Of a stretch of 64,000 nt of DNA, positions 24,761-36,475 are shown in pieces (position 1 is the stretch's first letter; every line of letters starts with the position of its first letter). The stretch is from Paralvinella palmiformis (lineage: Eukaryota; Annelida; Polychaeta; Terebellida; Alvinellidae): positions 377,501 through 441,500 of the forward strand of contig JAODUP010000460.1 of assembly GCA_025642065.1 (NCBI GenBank). Reading direction: 5' to 3'. The notes beneath the pieces were generated by a model that did no database searches, had not been told where the DNA came from, and was given only the letters and a program-made list of their open reading frames with translations. A program made the position numbers and the translations under genes.

Positions 24761-24870
24761 AGGCTTTCTACATTTCCTTTACATGTTTATGTTAATGAAG
24801 GGGGAAAAATTATCAATTAGGTATATCGTTAGGTTAAACGAATATGTAGTGTGTAGCTGTTTGTGTGTGT
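24761..24870 (+). repeat. Right copy of the array flank
   Basis: Repeats 21251-21366 with several short deletions in its middle (24794-24830) and then perfect agreement through TAGGTTAAACGAATATG to the GT tract. Confidence 0.88.
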
Positions 24871-25061
24871 AAGTGTATGTTTGAGTGTGTGTGTGTGTGT
24901 GTGTGTGTGTGTTTATTTGTGTGTGAGTGTATATGTGTGTTAGTATGTTAGTGTGTGTGTGTGCATGTGTTTATCTGTGTATCACTGTATGTATGTATAT
25001 GTGTGTATATGTATGAATGTGTGTATGAAGATGTGTGTACGTGTGTGTATGCGTGCGTGGT

Positions 25062-25132
<71 letters not shown>

Positions 25133-25180
25133 CGTGCGTGTGAGTGTACGTGCAAGCGTGCGTCCATGCGTGCGTGTTGA
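24855..25180. repeat. GT-rich compound microsatellite, ~325 bp
   Basis: Interrupted GT sequence with pure GT runs (24890-24912, 25082-25128) and a TA run (25062-25081). The Cys-Val and Thr-His frames over it are artefacts. Confidence 0.96.
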
Positions 25181-26010
25181 GCATAGGGTAATAAATATGT
25201 TGGTAATTTGGCTATTTTGTATTAGATTGTGCCCAATATGTTTTATGAATATTGGAAGTTTGTACTAATTCTGGAGAATTGTGGAAAGTCGAAATGGTCT
25301 CTCACTCATTCGGTAGTGATGGGTGTTGTATTATTTATATAATCCTAATGACCTTTAAAGATAAGGCTTAATCATAAACCATGTATTCTATGGGATTTAC
25401 TACCGTTTATGAAACGGAATCGAACGTTCTTTCAAAAAGCCAATACAAGTCAACAAGTTTTTATATATATAAATATTATATTATATAATTTATTCTTTAT
25501 TGAAACTACTGGAATGTCAAATATACAATAACCTGGTACCAAAAAGGTAAATTACTATATTCAAGGTAATCTTCTTTTGCTATTTGCTATACATACTCTG
25601 GCTTGTTTCTCATAATCCTTGCTCTTGATATTGGAAATATATGTTTTAAAGGAAGAGTATAAATAAGTCTCTATAACTGAAATAGGGAACAGAAATAACC
25701 TTTATGATAATTAAACAAATCCAATGATAAACAACCCCAGTTCAAGCAAATAAATTATGTGTATGGATGCGTGTGTTTGTAATTTCAAATAGAAATGAAT
25801 TATTTTGGTGTGAGATTTTTGTGCGATATACTAAGTCTATTCCGTATGCCCTGTGATTACTATTTTTGCTTTAATACACATTATCTAAACCATCACATGT
25901 GTATATCGGGTCCTTATACTAAATCGTTTCTAACATTTGTGTAACTTATTTACAAAATTAAGACTATTCTACAGATGGGAACGTCAGCTTTTGTCCAAAC
26001 TGTAGTCTCA
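25181..26010. other. AT-rich sequence, no gene recognised
   Basis: Nothing recognisable. Confidence 0.5.
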
Positions 26011-26017
26011 ATATAGA

Positions 26018-26876
26018 TAAAATGTTTGTTTAGCTGTTGTGATGTGTCAACATTTCCTTGCTAGTTGATGTTCTGCAGATGGCCAACGAACAATAACAAT
26101 CTGATCATTGTCCCATGTCTATTTTGTCCCAGAAAGCACTTCGTATTTATTGGCCAGTACATATTGAATAACTCATATAGGCCATTGTAGCTCTAATAGA
26201 AGTTCGAAGGCGTGTATATTTCTACTTTTGTGCGCGTAACATCTCACTTCAACGTACATATATATGTGTGTATTTGTAGGTATATTAGTATATGATGTTG
26301 TGTCTGTATATATGAGCGTATGCACGGAGTAAGGTGTGTGCCTGTGTAGAAAAATGTTACTAGATGAGTAGGAACAATTACATAATGTATTTAAACATAG
26401 CATGTACACCGTTAAATGTGCACTGTTCAGTAATGTTGTTGAATTATTACTGTTAAATTAATTCATCGAAATTCATAATTAAAACTAATAGGTAGGTAAT
26501 GTTACATTACGTCAAGATTGGAAAAGGAAGACTAAAATATACGATAAATAGATAACACATAATTAGTTCTTAGCTGTGACGTCAATGATAGAACGAAATC
26601 AATAATCTCTCAGTCGTATGTTGAATATTTACCAACATTTGATGTCTACCTGACGCGTGAAGAGTACTAATATGCTATGTATGTACTACATCTATTTAAT
26701 ACGGCTAGTACTAGACTTTAGACTGTAACTTGCTAATTTATCATGCTATGTTTGAGGCACTGGCCAGCATATTTCCAAGCCAGATTTCGAAGTTTATCTC
26801 CTAGACCGAATAAATCCGTAATCGGGCACCTGGGATTTTGGTATTCCTTGCCTTATTCCTCTACTTCAATAGGAGC

Positions 26877-26885
<9 letters not shown>
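26018..26885 (+). repeat. Diverged tandem duplication F, copy 1
   Basis: Aligns in order with 27753-28610. Shared landmarks include TTAGCTGTTG, TTGATGTTCTG.AGATG, TCTGATCATTGTCCC, GTATTTATTGGCC, GCCATTGTAGCTCTA, AGTGCCTGTGTAGA-like sequence and a closing ACTTCAATAGGAGCATATATA. A perfect TGACGTCA lies at 26577-26584, and copy 2 has TGACATCA at the same place. No conserved frame was found. Confidence 0.75.
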
Positions 26886-26964
<79 letters not shown>

Positions 26965-26981
26965 CGCGTGTGGGGGGGTGT
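26876..26981. repeat. (TA)n-(GT)n compound microsatellite
   Basis: A TA tract (26876-26902) then a GT tract with a GGGGGGG end near 26973. It sits at the end of duplication F copy 1, and copy 2 also ends in a TA tract. Confidence 0.97.
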
Positions 26982-27372
26982 ATAGTGTAATAGCCACAGT
27001 ATGTTGTGGATTATAAAACAAATTGTAAAATACATGTGATAATAGATTAAATGATTGCACATTAAATGGATCCTATTTGACATTATTAAAATATAACTGA
27101 TTACAAGCTCACTCAACATATGTATACATGTATTGATTTGGAACAACGGAACTAAACTTTTCATAAAGATGTATTATTGATGGGTACCTGAAGAAAATCA
27201 GAATACAAATTAATGTTACTGGTTACCATTGGCATGTTTCTATATACTTCAGATAATGACGAAGCTATGAATAAATTGTACCTTAGTTATAGATTATCTC
27301 ATACGTCTAAGTAGTGCATTATTTTCTCCATATTTGAAATTGATTTAAACTAATCACTCAGCTTACCATTTC

Positions 27373-27374
<2 letters not shown>
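26982..27374. other. AT-rich sequence, no gene recognised
   Basis: Nothing recognisable. Confidence 0.5.

Positions 27375-27434
<60 letters not shown>
27375..27434. repeat. (TA)n microsatellite
   Basis: A pure TA tract of 60 bp. Confidence 0.98.
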
Positions 27435-27438
<4 letters not shown>

Positions 27439-27752
27439 TACCAGTCCCGTGATGTGCTCAGCAGGCAAACTAATATCTTGTTTATATCAGTCACGCTATT
27501 TTATTACGTGTTAAAGGATACTCGTCCATGTTTTAGTCACCCAGTGTTCACACCAGGAGCATGCAGTTGTCATTTGGTATGAACTAGCTGAAGAACTGAA
27601 TGATAAGACTAATGAATAGACACCATCAACGAGGTGATATAACTGTCAGTTGTTTCTTTCAACAAGCTGGCCATATTGTGTATTCTGAGAACAGCTCTCT
27701 ATATGGTTTATTGCTAGTTTCTTGTCAGAAACTCGTGGATGAGAACTAATGT
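27435..27752. other. AT-rich sequence, no gene recognised
   Basis: Nothing recognisable between the TA tract and duplication F copy 2. Confidence 0.5.
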
Positions 27753-28610
27753 TTATATGTTTAGCTGTTGAGTTATGTGAACATTAACTCGCCACTTGAT
27801 GTTCTGTAGATGACCAATAAATGATAACATTCTGATCATTGTCCCGGTGTGTTTTATTCCAGAGATCGCTTTGTATTTATTGGCCTGAACATAGGGAGTA
27901 ACCCATATATGCCATTGTAGCTCTATAAGTACTGTGTATATTTATAATGTTGTACGCGTTACATCTTACCTGAACATGCATGCATATGCATATATATTGT
28001 GTGTATGTATAGGTGTGAGTGCTAATGGGTGTGGGTGTTGGAGAACGGGCGCAGGTGAGTGCCTGTGTAGATAAATGTGACTACAAGAGCGGGTCAAAAT
28101 TACATAATTATTTAAATAAAGCATGTACTCTAAGTATATGTTATTTATAATTAAAACCAATGTGTGCATAATTTTACATTAAAGCAAGATTTTAAAAAAA
28201 AACTAAAATACACGATAAAAGAGAATTGACCATCAAATGATAACATAATTATTTGGTAGCGGTGACATCAATTATTCAGGAAAGGCAATAATCTATCAGC
28301 CATAAGTTGAATATTTACAAAACAAATTATCTCCGTGAAGAGTATTCGTATGTTATATATCCGCTACATCTATTTAACCCTGTTGCACTGAGCTGGATGA
28401 TATTGCATGTCAGAAAGTATTTAACCATGTCAAAATACAGCTAGTTCTAGAATACAAACTTGCTAACGTATCTTGCTATGCTTGGGGCACCGCATAGTAT
28501 ATTTCCACGTCAGGTTTCGAAGTTTATCTTCAAGACCGAATTAATCCGCTATAGGGGCCATAGCTTTTTAGTATTTCAGACCTCATTCCGGTAGTTCAAT
28601 GAGGATATAT
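27753..28610 (+). repeat. Diverged tandem duplication F, copy 2
   Basis: Second copy of the 26018-26885 segment with a start-to-start spacing of about 1.73 kb. Many substitutions and indels separate the two copies, so the event is old. It ends GTTCAATGAGGATATATATA, matching the end of copy 1. Confidence 0.75.

Positions 28611-28648
<38 letters not shown>
28604..28648. repeat. (TA)n microsatellite
   Basis: A TA tract with one AA interruption at 28621, at the end of duplication F copy 2. Confidence 0.97.
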
Positions 28649-28652
<4 letters not shown>

Positions 28653-28678
28653 AAGTAGCTGTTTATCTTATATGATTA

Positions 28679-28775
28679 TGGTGATGATGATGATGATGAT
28701 GATGATGATTTGTGTTTTGAGCACAGGTTAGGCTAGCTGGGCCTCCAAAGGTAATATATATGACCTATGGTAGAA
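28679..28775 (-). mobile_element. SINE 3'-end fragment with (ATC)n tail
   Basis: Read on the minus strand it has ATTACCTTTGGAGG, then a GCC-AGC-TAGCCTA-like segment, GTGCTCAAAAC and a pure (ATC)n tail (28680-28709). The same order occurs in the full SINE at 40088-40277 (CATTACCTTTGGAGG, CCCATTTAGCCTAC, GTGCACAAAAG, ATCAATCATC). The tRNA-like head is missing, as expected for 5' truncation in retroposition. Confidence 0.7.
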
Positions 28776-29580
28776 AGTAGGATGTTCTTGTTTTAAAGTC
28801 ATCATAATGGACTTAAGCTTAATTTACCATCTTTTTACAATCGATACATTGTTATGTTGAAAACAACTTGAGATTTTTACTATAAGCAACTTGATTATGG
28901 TGTTAGCTATTATAATTCCATATCAAGTAAAGGATTCATTATGAACTAAAAACTATATTATAATCATAATCATATTGAAATTGGGCTATTAATTACCTTA
29001 CAGACAACAAAGAGAGTGAACACTATAGTTAATGAGAGAAAGCTCATTTGTGGATTGATAAATACTTTTAGTTGCTTCTGAGTTTCTCATTTGGATATTG
29101 TTATTGCTTACCGATGGCTAAAGAAGTTGTATTGGCCATCGCCGTGCACTAACTAATCAACAAAAAAACAATAATCGGTCATCGTTGGATAATATATTCA
29201 ACGGACGATGATTTTATACCTCTATAAATTTGTTTTATAATATTTTTAAAAGAAAATCGGGCTGGCTTCCTAACATTTTTAGATAAATACAATTTAAATA
29301 ATAATTGCTATGATAGATGATAACACAGTCAAATACGTATACTGTTTACGCCAAAGTACATTTCAGTATTAAATATATATTTGGTGAGATTCAGGGATAA
29401 GATGATAAGGGATAACCTGAAAGCTACCGATGCTGAATGACATTGGAGTACGCCTTAGATTTGAATATAATTGAATTATATCACGATTATTATGTTTCAT
29501 TAATCAATATAGATATATTAACATATTAATATATGTGTATATATATTTAAATGTATTTGTAGCATTAATGTCAAAAACCT
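28776..29580. other. AT-rich sequence, no gene recognised
   Basis: Nothing recognisable. Confidence 0.5.
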
Positions 29581-29582
29581 GT

Positions 29583-30578
29583 TATATACAGCTATTATAA
29601 TCCCAAGGTGTCATTCACAGTATCGGAGATTTGCCTGAAATTCGCTATTCTCGACCATGGGTCAAATAGATCAAGTGGATAGGCGCTTTAATTTAGATCC
29701 CACCACACCTAACTGCATATACTTAGGGACACTAAATTAGGCGTGAACGGACGTTCGCTTAGTGGTGAACAGAAGTGTATGAGGATTAGCTGTTAGGTTG
29801 GAGTAAATCATAGTATTTACTCAGGTTTGAGACGATATTTCGATCTAGTCCAGTAATAATCTATTGGGCAGCATTGCTACTTTGTTTGTATTTTAGTTAA
29901 ATTACTTCAGTGATTTCATACTGAGTTAGTGTACATTCTCTTGTAGTGAAAAAAATATAAAGTTTGTTAACACGCTGAGGGTATATAAAAGGCCTGACGT
30001 TTTACTTAGGTTAGAGAAGAACTTCGACGCCAGACTAATCGGATGTGTACGGATATATATGGTTCATATAGGTAGGATTTATTTAGTAATTCGAACCCAG
30101 AATAAAGCTGAGGTCAGCATCTGAGGTGTCGAAATGTTTTATATACAGGTTTCTTTTGGACCACAGAAAATTACTGTTGAATGTAAACTGTGGTGTCAAA
30201 ATAGTTATGATGTGTATGTAGCAAGTCACCATTGAACCACATGCACGTGATGTTTGCTGCGAGCTGTGGAATCAAATGGTATGTTTTACGTGCTTCCGCT
30301 TTTTGTACGTAGCCTGCATGCAGCAGCTTTCCTGTGGGTGTGATATTTTTGTCGCGTATGAAAGCGAATTAGCTGGTTCCCACAGGCTGATAAGTAGACG
30401 ATACACATGCTTAGGTATATGCATACGTCTATCAATATGTGGAGGTATGGAACATTTTATTTTTAGATTAATATATGTATAATTGTATTTGTATTTAGAT
30501 TTATGGAGGAAGGTCTCGAATGATGTTTAGATATGTTGATAATCTGTGCCTGTTGCCTCTTTATATGTACCCTAAAAC

Positions 30579-30580
<2 letters not shown>
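29583..30580 (-). repeat. Repeat family A, inverted copy A6
   Basis: On the minus strand it starts GTGTTTTAGGGTACATATAAAG, directly inside a CA/TA tract, and ends near GGGATTATAATAGCTGTATA. That end helps set the 3' limit of the family at about 1 kb. It is more diverged than A1-A4, with scattered substitutions and indels, and carries only one copy of the ~80-bp segment. The frame seen in other copies is broken here. Confidence 0.9.

Positions 30581-30661
<81 letters not shown>
30577..30661. repeat. (CA)n-(TA)n compound microsatellite at the A6 terminus
   Basis: A CA tract (30577-30613) passes into a TA tract (30613-30661). The A element begins exactly at the CA tract. Confidence 0.97.
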
Positions 30662-30663
<2 letters not shown>

Positions 30664-31387
30664 GTCTACCTGTAAATAGATGGGTTCAGATTGTGGGAAA
30701 CATCCAAAGCATCTCGATATTACGGAATCTTCGGTGACATATAATGTTGCTGAAGTGATCAATATTTTAGAATTAGCCTGAAATTATCAACGTTAAATAA
30801 AAAACTTGGCAAAGTAAAAAGCGTTTCAAAAAGTAAAGGCGCAACGGAATCACATGTTATTTAACTTGAAATATAGGTAATTTACGGCACAGTTAAAAGA
30901 TAATCTAGAAGGGATCCCTGTCATAAATAAGTTATATATATAACTGGCTATATTAACTCTTATGGTCGATATACAATCACGTTATTATGCATCTAAGGAA
31001 CATGTTATGATGTTGCTGGTGCATGACTTTATTAATATGGAAAAGGTAATGTCTAAAGGTAGGTATCACCTAATATACATCTAAGTAACTATCATGTTAT
31101 TTCAATATTGGACGACATCTCAGAGCGTGGTTCCGATGTGGCAGGTGATAGAGTAGATTACTATAAATGTTCAGATTTATATTGAAAAACGTTCTTATTA
31201 TTCACTTTCTTATTTAACATTCAAATAATATTTGTCTCTAATTCAATTTTTTTTCTGAATAACGAATAATGTTTTCAGGGGTGCTAACACCATATGTGTG
31301 TCTGCACTGAGCAAGTTGTTACGGAAATATGTTCGACTAGTACCACGTGTTTGGTGTTGAATTGCTAACATTTACAATACGCATAGT

Positions 31388-31457
<70 letters not shown>

Positions 31458-31640
31458 AGCTTGGCGTATATTCTTTTGTTGTGTGTGTCTAAATATGGCC
31501 AGGTTTAAACGGAATATATGTGTCTGTTTCTGGGATCTGTAAATCACATTGTTAATCAAGCCTAATTGAAATGTGAAGTGGAATAGAATATAGTTTATAA
31601 CATAATTATCAGCATAAGAAATATATAATGCGCTAATGCT
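30662..31640. repeat. Diverged tandem repeat family C, unit 1
   Basis: First of three units. The order of landmarks is CCAAAGC-TCTCGATATTACGGAATCTTCGG (30704-30735), ATCAACGTTAAA (30787) to CGGAATCACATG (30845), CGACTAGTACCACGTG (31334), a TA tract, CAGCTTGGCGTATATTC (31457) and TCACATTGTTAATCAA (31544). It lacks about 370 bp that unit 2 has between the first two landmarks. No frame is conserved. Confidence 0.72.
31390..31454. repeat. (TA)n microsatellite
   Basis: A pure TA tract inside repeat C unit 1, absent from units 2 and 3 at the matching place. Confidence 0.98.
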
Positions 31641-32990
31641 ATCTACCAATCCATAGGTCAAGGTTTGGGAAAATATCCAAAGCGTCTTGTCATTTCGGAA
31701 TCTTCGGTGAAAGGTAATATTTCAGAAACGCATATACTGCAGCTCGGACCCGACCTAAAGTTTCTGTAGTAGATTTTCTTCATGGTTCTTTGATGTGTAA
31801 AATTTGTTTGTGCTTTTGCGTCAAGTCTACTTAAAATTGCAAATTGACTTGTGTACATGGCCAAAGAGGTGATGGTATTCAGATAGTGGACATTTTCTTC
31901 TGCTAAAAGATAATGAATATACATGATTGCTTCTCTTTTAGTATAATATTGCTGGAGACACTATTGGTAGATTAGCCATGTATGCCAATCACGAATATAC
32001 TTGAGTGTATTATACAGACTACTATCAGACAGTTGTAAGTAAACAGTATATACAGTTGACCTTGCGGCTAGATGAGCTATGAACGATAGTATTTCAGTAA
32101 ATGTTTTATATCAAGCCTTAAATGATCAACGCCAAACTTCAACCGTGGCAAAAGTGAAAGAATGCTTAAGAAACAGGTGCAACGTAATCACATGTTTTTT
32201 AACTTAAAATATAGGTAATTTATGGAACAATTAGCTGATTTATATGTATATATACCCTGTCATATACAATTATGTGACACGGGCTATATTGACTTTTATA
32301 TCATGAAGGTTGATCCCTATTAGTTGATAAGTAGGAAAAGTGAATATGTTCACCTGGTGCTTCTAAATATACCTGATTCATTGAGATATTCCCTATTACT
32401 GTGGTAAATAGAATGTATTAGGGTAGATTTCACGCAATATATAACTTCATAAATATAATTTTAGTATAAATTTCGATTCAGTTATGATCTGACAGGTGAT
32501 TAGAGCATATGGCTGCAACTATCCGATTTCAGGGTTCAAATTTATTAAGAGACATTATAAAGGGAATTTTATTTACATTTTAGCAGCCAAGTAATATAAC
32601 GCAGCATTAGGTTTATGTTAATATTCCAAGAAGATCTATCTCTAATTCTGGTTTTCTAAATAATGAACATGCTTTCCAAGGTAATAAAACTATCTTCGTT
32701 TCTGCACTAAGTCAATTCTTATTTACATATATCAAACTAGTAACACGTTTTTTCTGGGTAAATAGCTACCACGTACAATTTTCACAGTGGCTGGTACCTT
32801 TTACCTTGGTTCATTTCTTTTTGGAGTGTGTGTTCTAAATAAGTATGAGCAGGTTAAACAGAGATTCGTAGAGCACATTGTCAATAATTCGTAATTGGTG
32901 TTTTTTAAGAGAAATGAAAATGTGATGTGAATTGGAGTGTAATTGGCATTGGCAAACCACAACAAAATAATTAATGTGCTAATGTCATCG
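31641..32990. repeat. Diverged tandem repeat family C, unit 2
   Basis: About 1.35 kb. Landmarks are CCAAAGCGTCTTG-CATTTCGGAATCTTCGG (31677-31709), GATCAACGCCAAA (32124) to AACGTAATCACATG (32181), ACTAGTAACACG (32729), GAGTGTGTGTTCTAAATA (32825) and GAGCACATTGTCAATAA (32870). This is the most complete unit. Confidence 0.72.
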
Positions 32991-35010
32991 GTATATCGAA
33001 GTATCCAAAGTTTGAAAAACCTCTAAAGCATCCTGTTATTACGCATCTTTGGTGACAGGTGATGTATTAGATACATATATTGCCGCTCGGAACCCACTTA
33101 GATGTGAGAAGTCAGTTTTCTTAGTGGTTCTTTGAAGTGTGAAATTCATTTGCACTTTCATGTCAAGTCTTCTTAAATTGCCAATTGACTTTTTTAACTG
33201 GCGGAGGAGGCACTGCTCATTATACATTTCAACTTTTCTTCAAAACATTTCTCGAATATATTGACTCTCTTTTAGCTTGTAGTGGGCATGTGTTGAGATG
33301 GATTATTGTAATATACCTTTGAATTGCAACAGGATTTGATATGTGAATGTTCTGGCAGTATTTCTCTCATATCATCCAATTTAAAGCATGGGTGCATCAG
33401 CTCAGACATATACAAGAACATGTCAGACATGGTGTTGTTATTTCCCATTAAATCGACATATTTATGTCCCTAGATTACGTTAGGTGGCATTGTAGATGAG
33501 CATTCAATTAAAATGACATAGGATATGCCATTGCTTCCGCGGCCAAGGATAAGGATAAAGTTGTTGTGAAATAAACAGCATGTATCTAAATTATTGTGGA
33601 TGAAGACCTGTTTGTAATTCATTAATATGATTTAAACATGAGAATGTGCAAGTTAAAATTATTGTTGCCTCGACCAAAGCAGAGTATCACTATTTAAAAC
33701 ACCAAACATTCAATGAAATCAAAGGACGATGTTAAGCTTTTCGATTTATGTAGTTGTTAATAAAGAGACCGTCCTGCCAAATATATTTAACTAACAGTAA
33801 TATTAAATATTGCTTTAACATCTTATTCTGCCAAAAGTTAAGGAATACATATACCTTTATCCTTCCATTTTATCGGGAATGCAATTGGTAGAATAGTCAT
33901 GTACGACAATGGCGGATATATTTGAGCCCGTTACAGATAGTCTTGACAGGCTGAAGTGATCAAGAATTGATTTATGTAAAGCTGGAAATACTTCACATGG
34001 AAATTGTAGAATACGTCTGAAACGATCAACGTTAAATCATGAACGAAGCTATGATGAGAGGAGGCTTTCGAAAACAGAGATACAACGTAATCACACGCTA
34101 TTTATGTTATAAGAGAGAGCGAGAGAGATTCAGGCATAATTCTATATTAAAGTTTCTATTTTTAAATTCCAGACTTAAATACGTGTCTTGTAATTATATA
34201 ACTGCCCCGTATTAAATATTACTACCCATCTAAAATAAACCCAAGGAAGGTGATATGATGTTTTTGTTTTATAGTTTCATTAATATTTATATTGGAATTA
34301 AAGGCAAGGTGTCGGTAATCATCTAGTTTCATTAGTAATCATTAACATCATTTACATTTAACCTTTCTATTTATCAAAATACTTGATTTTGTCAGATATA
34401 CTATATTACTTTTGCAAACAGAATGTATAAAGGTAGATATCAACTAAATAAATATAATTCTTATATATACTTTCTATTCAGTTAATTTCAACAAATATTG
34501 TTATTCCGATGCGGAATGTGATCACAGTATTTTACAACAAATCCTCAATTTCAAGTTCATATAGTATGAAACAAAATAAAATGAATTATATTCGTATTTC
34601 AGATAACTAGTATGACTTGGTATTATTAACATTGAAAGAATATATGTCTCTTTTCTAATTTACTGAATAATGAACAATAAAACCATCTGTTTTTCAGCAT
34701 TAAACCATTTGTTATATAAATATATTCGACTAGTAACACGTGTGTGTGGCTAAATGACTAACAAGTACAGTACACATAGTGGCATGTATATGTTAACTTG
34801 GCATATGTCCCATTGGAGACTGTACTCAAAATATGATCATACTGAATAGGTTCTTTTGGCTCTTTCTTTGATATGTAGATCAAATTGTCAATAAAACATA
34901 CTTGGCACTTTAATAGCCATGTATATTTGAAGAGGATTAGAGTTTAATTAACATTGTTAGCATAATTAATATATATTTAAATTCGAATCTGTTAAATGAA
35001 TTTCTTTCGC
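32991..35010. repeat. Diverged tandem repeat family C, unit 3
   Basis: About 2 kb because roughly 600 bp is inserted or retained in the middle. Landmarks are CTAAAGCATCCTGTTATTACGCATC (33023), CGATCAACGTTAAATCATG (34023) to ACAACGTAATCACACG (34083), CGACTAGTAACACGTGTG (34729), AACTTGGCATATGTCC (34795) and ATCAAATTGTCAATAAA (34883). Confidence 0.68.
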
Positions 35011-35490
35011 AATAGCTGGCAACATACTAATAGACTATGAAATAAGCAAATACCAATATATGCATATTACAAATAGGTAATTACAAAGTATCAGGAACTG
35101 AAAACCTAAATGTAGTTGCCTCGCCTTTAAAACGATATATCATCCATTTTATAGCTTAATGGAATGGAACATATTGTAAATACTAGGAGTAATCTTGATA
35201 ATATTAATCTATAATATATCAGTATTTTCATATTACTTGAATAATTATCAAGCGATGTAAACCTAATATTTCCATATGTTAAAAAATGAAAATATATTAT
35301 TATTAAAAGGCCAAATTATTCCGTTTAGCAATGTTTAGCTTCTGTCCATTCTTCACATAGACCTCGAATATCCTATCAGACTAATTTTAAAGAAGAATAC
35401 ATCAAGTTAAAAACAATCACAGTTACACATATCTTCTCCTAACTTGATTATCAACTTAGAAACATAAACATAAACACATACAATGTACCT
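35011..35490. other. AT-rich sequence, no gene recognised
   Basis: Nothing recognisable. Confidence 0.5.
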
Positions 35491-35493
35491 ATA

Positions 35494-35588
<95 letters not shown>

Positions 35589-35608
35589 ATATATATATTA
35601 TATATATA

Positions 35609-35660
<52 letters not shown>
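35491..35660. repeat. (TA)n microsatellite, ~170 bp
   Basis: A TA tract with a few single-base interruptions (CTATATA near 35587, TTATA near 35599 and 35615). Confidence 0.98.
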
Positions 35661-35662
<2 letters not shown>

Positions 35663-35859
35663 ATCAGGTTTGTTTATCTGTGTGTTGCTTGGATAGGCTA
35701 ACACAAGCTCATTGGTCTCTATGTCTGTCAGTGTGTATCGGTGGGGGTTTGCTTGTTTCATAAATGATTGACTTTTTTCAATTCAATTCTTTTGAAGAGT
35801 TTGTACTATGTTGTGCTATTTAGGTTTTTGTATACTTCGCCCTCACAGTGATTCATTAG

Positions 35860-36007
35860 TAATTTATTCAGCAAATGATCGATGAAGTGAGATAGAGAAA
35901 GAGATTGAGAGACAAACGTATAGTGATAAAGAGATAGAAAGGGATAGAGATAGAGAGAACAAATGTTGGCGTGTGTGTAATAGTTCTTATTCGTGCATTT
36001 GTGTATT

Positions 36008-36060
<53 letters not shown>

Positions 36061-36475
36061 AACAATCAACACACACATCTGTCATTCGACTTTTGTCATC
36101 CAACTATTTGCCCTTTGACATTCTATACTAAGCTCATCCTCAGATTTACCATTGTACTATGTTACCTCTCTCAGTACAATCAAACTGGTAGTTGTGTAGC
36201 AAATAGCTCTATTGTTAGTGTTTAACTACCTAAGAACCGAACCAACTTGCTCTTTTCATCATCCCGCTGGACCCAATATTCACAACTTAATATATTCCCG
36301 TCAATTGCAACTTGGTGAGCCAAGGATATTACGGGAACAGAAGAATGTCAGAAAGTGACAGCTTCTGACCCAAACGTGGAATCTTCACACGAATATAAAA
36401 CAGGTTCATACATTTTGAATGCCACTAGATATATAACAATAGTAGATTCTCTTTAACTGGCGTAAGCTTTCTCCA
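35860..36475 (+). repeat. Dispersed repeat family D, copy 1
   Basis: Aligns with 46965-47540 and partly with 38550-38830. Shared landmarks are CAAATGATCGATG (35874), AGAACAAATGTT, GTATTTCA, AACTACCTAAGAACCGAAC (36223), AACTTGCTC, GGATATTACG (36326) and ACACGAATATAAAACA (36387). A TA tract interrupts it (36012-36058). No conserved frame was found. Confidence 0.75.
36012..36058. repeat. (TA)n microsatellite
   Basis: A pure TA tract within family D copy 1, at a place where the other copies have none. Confidence 0.98.
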
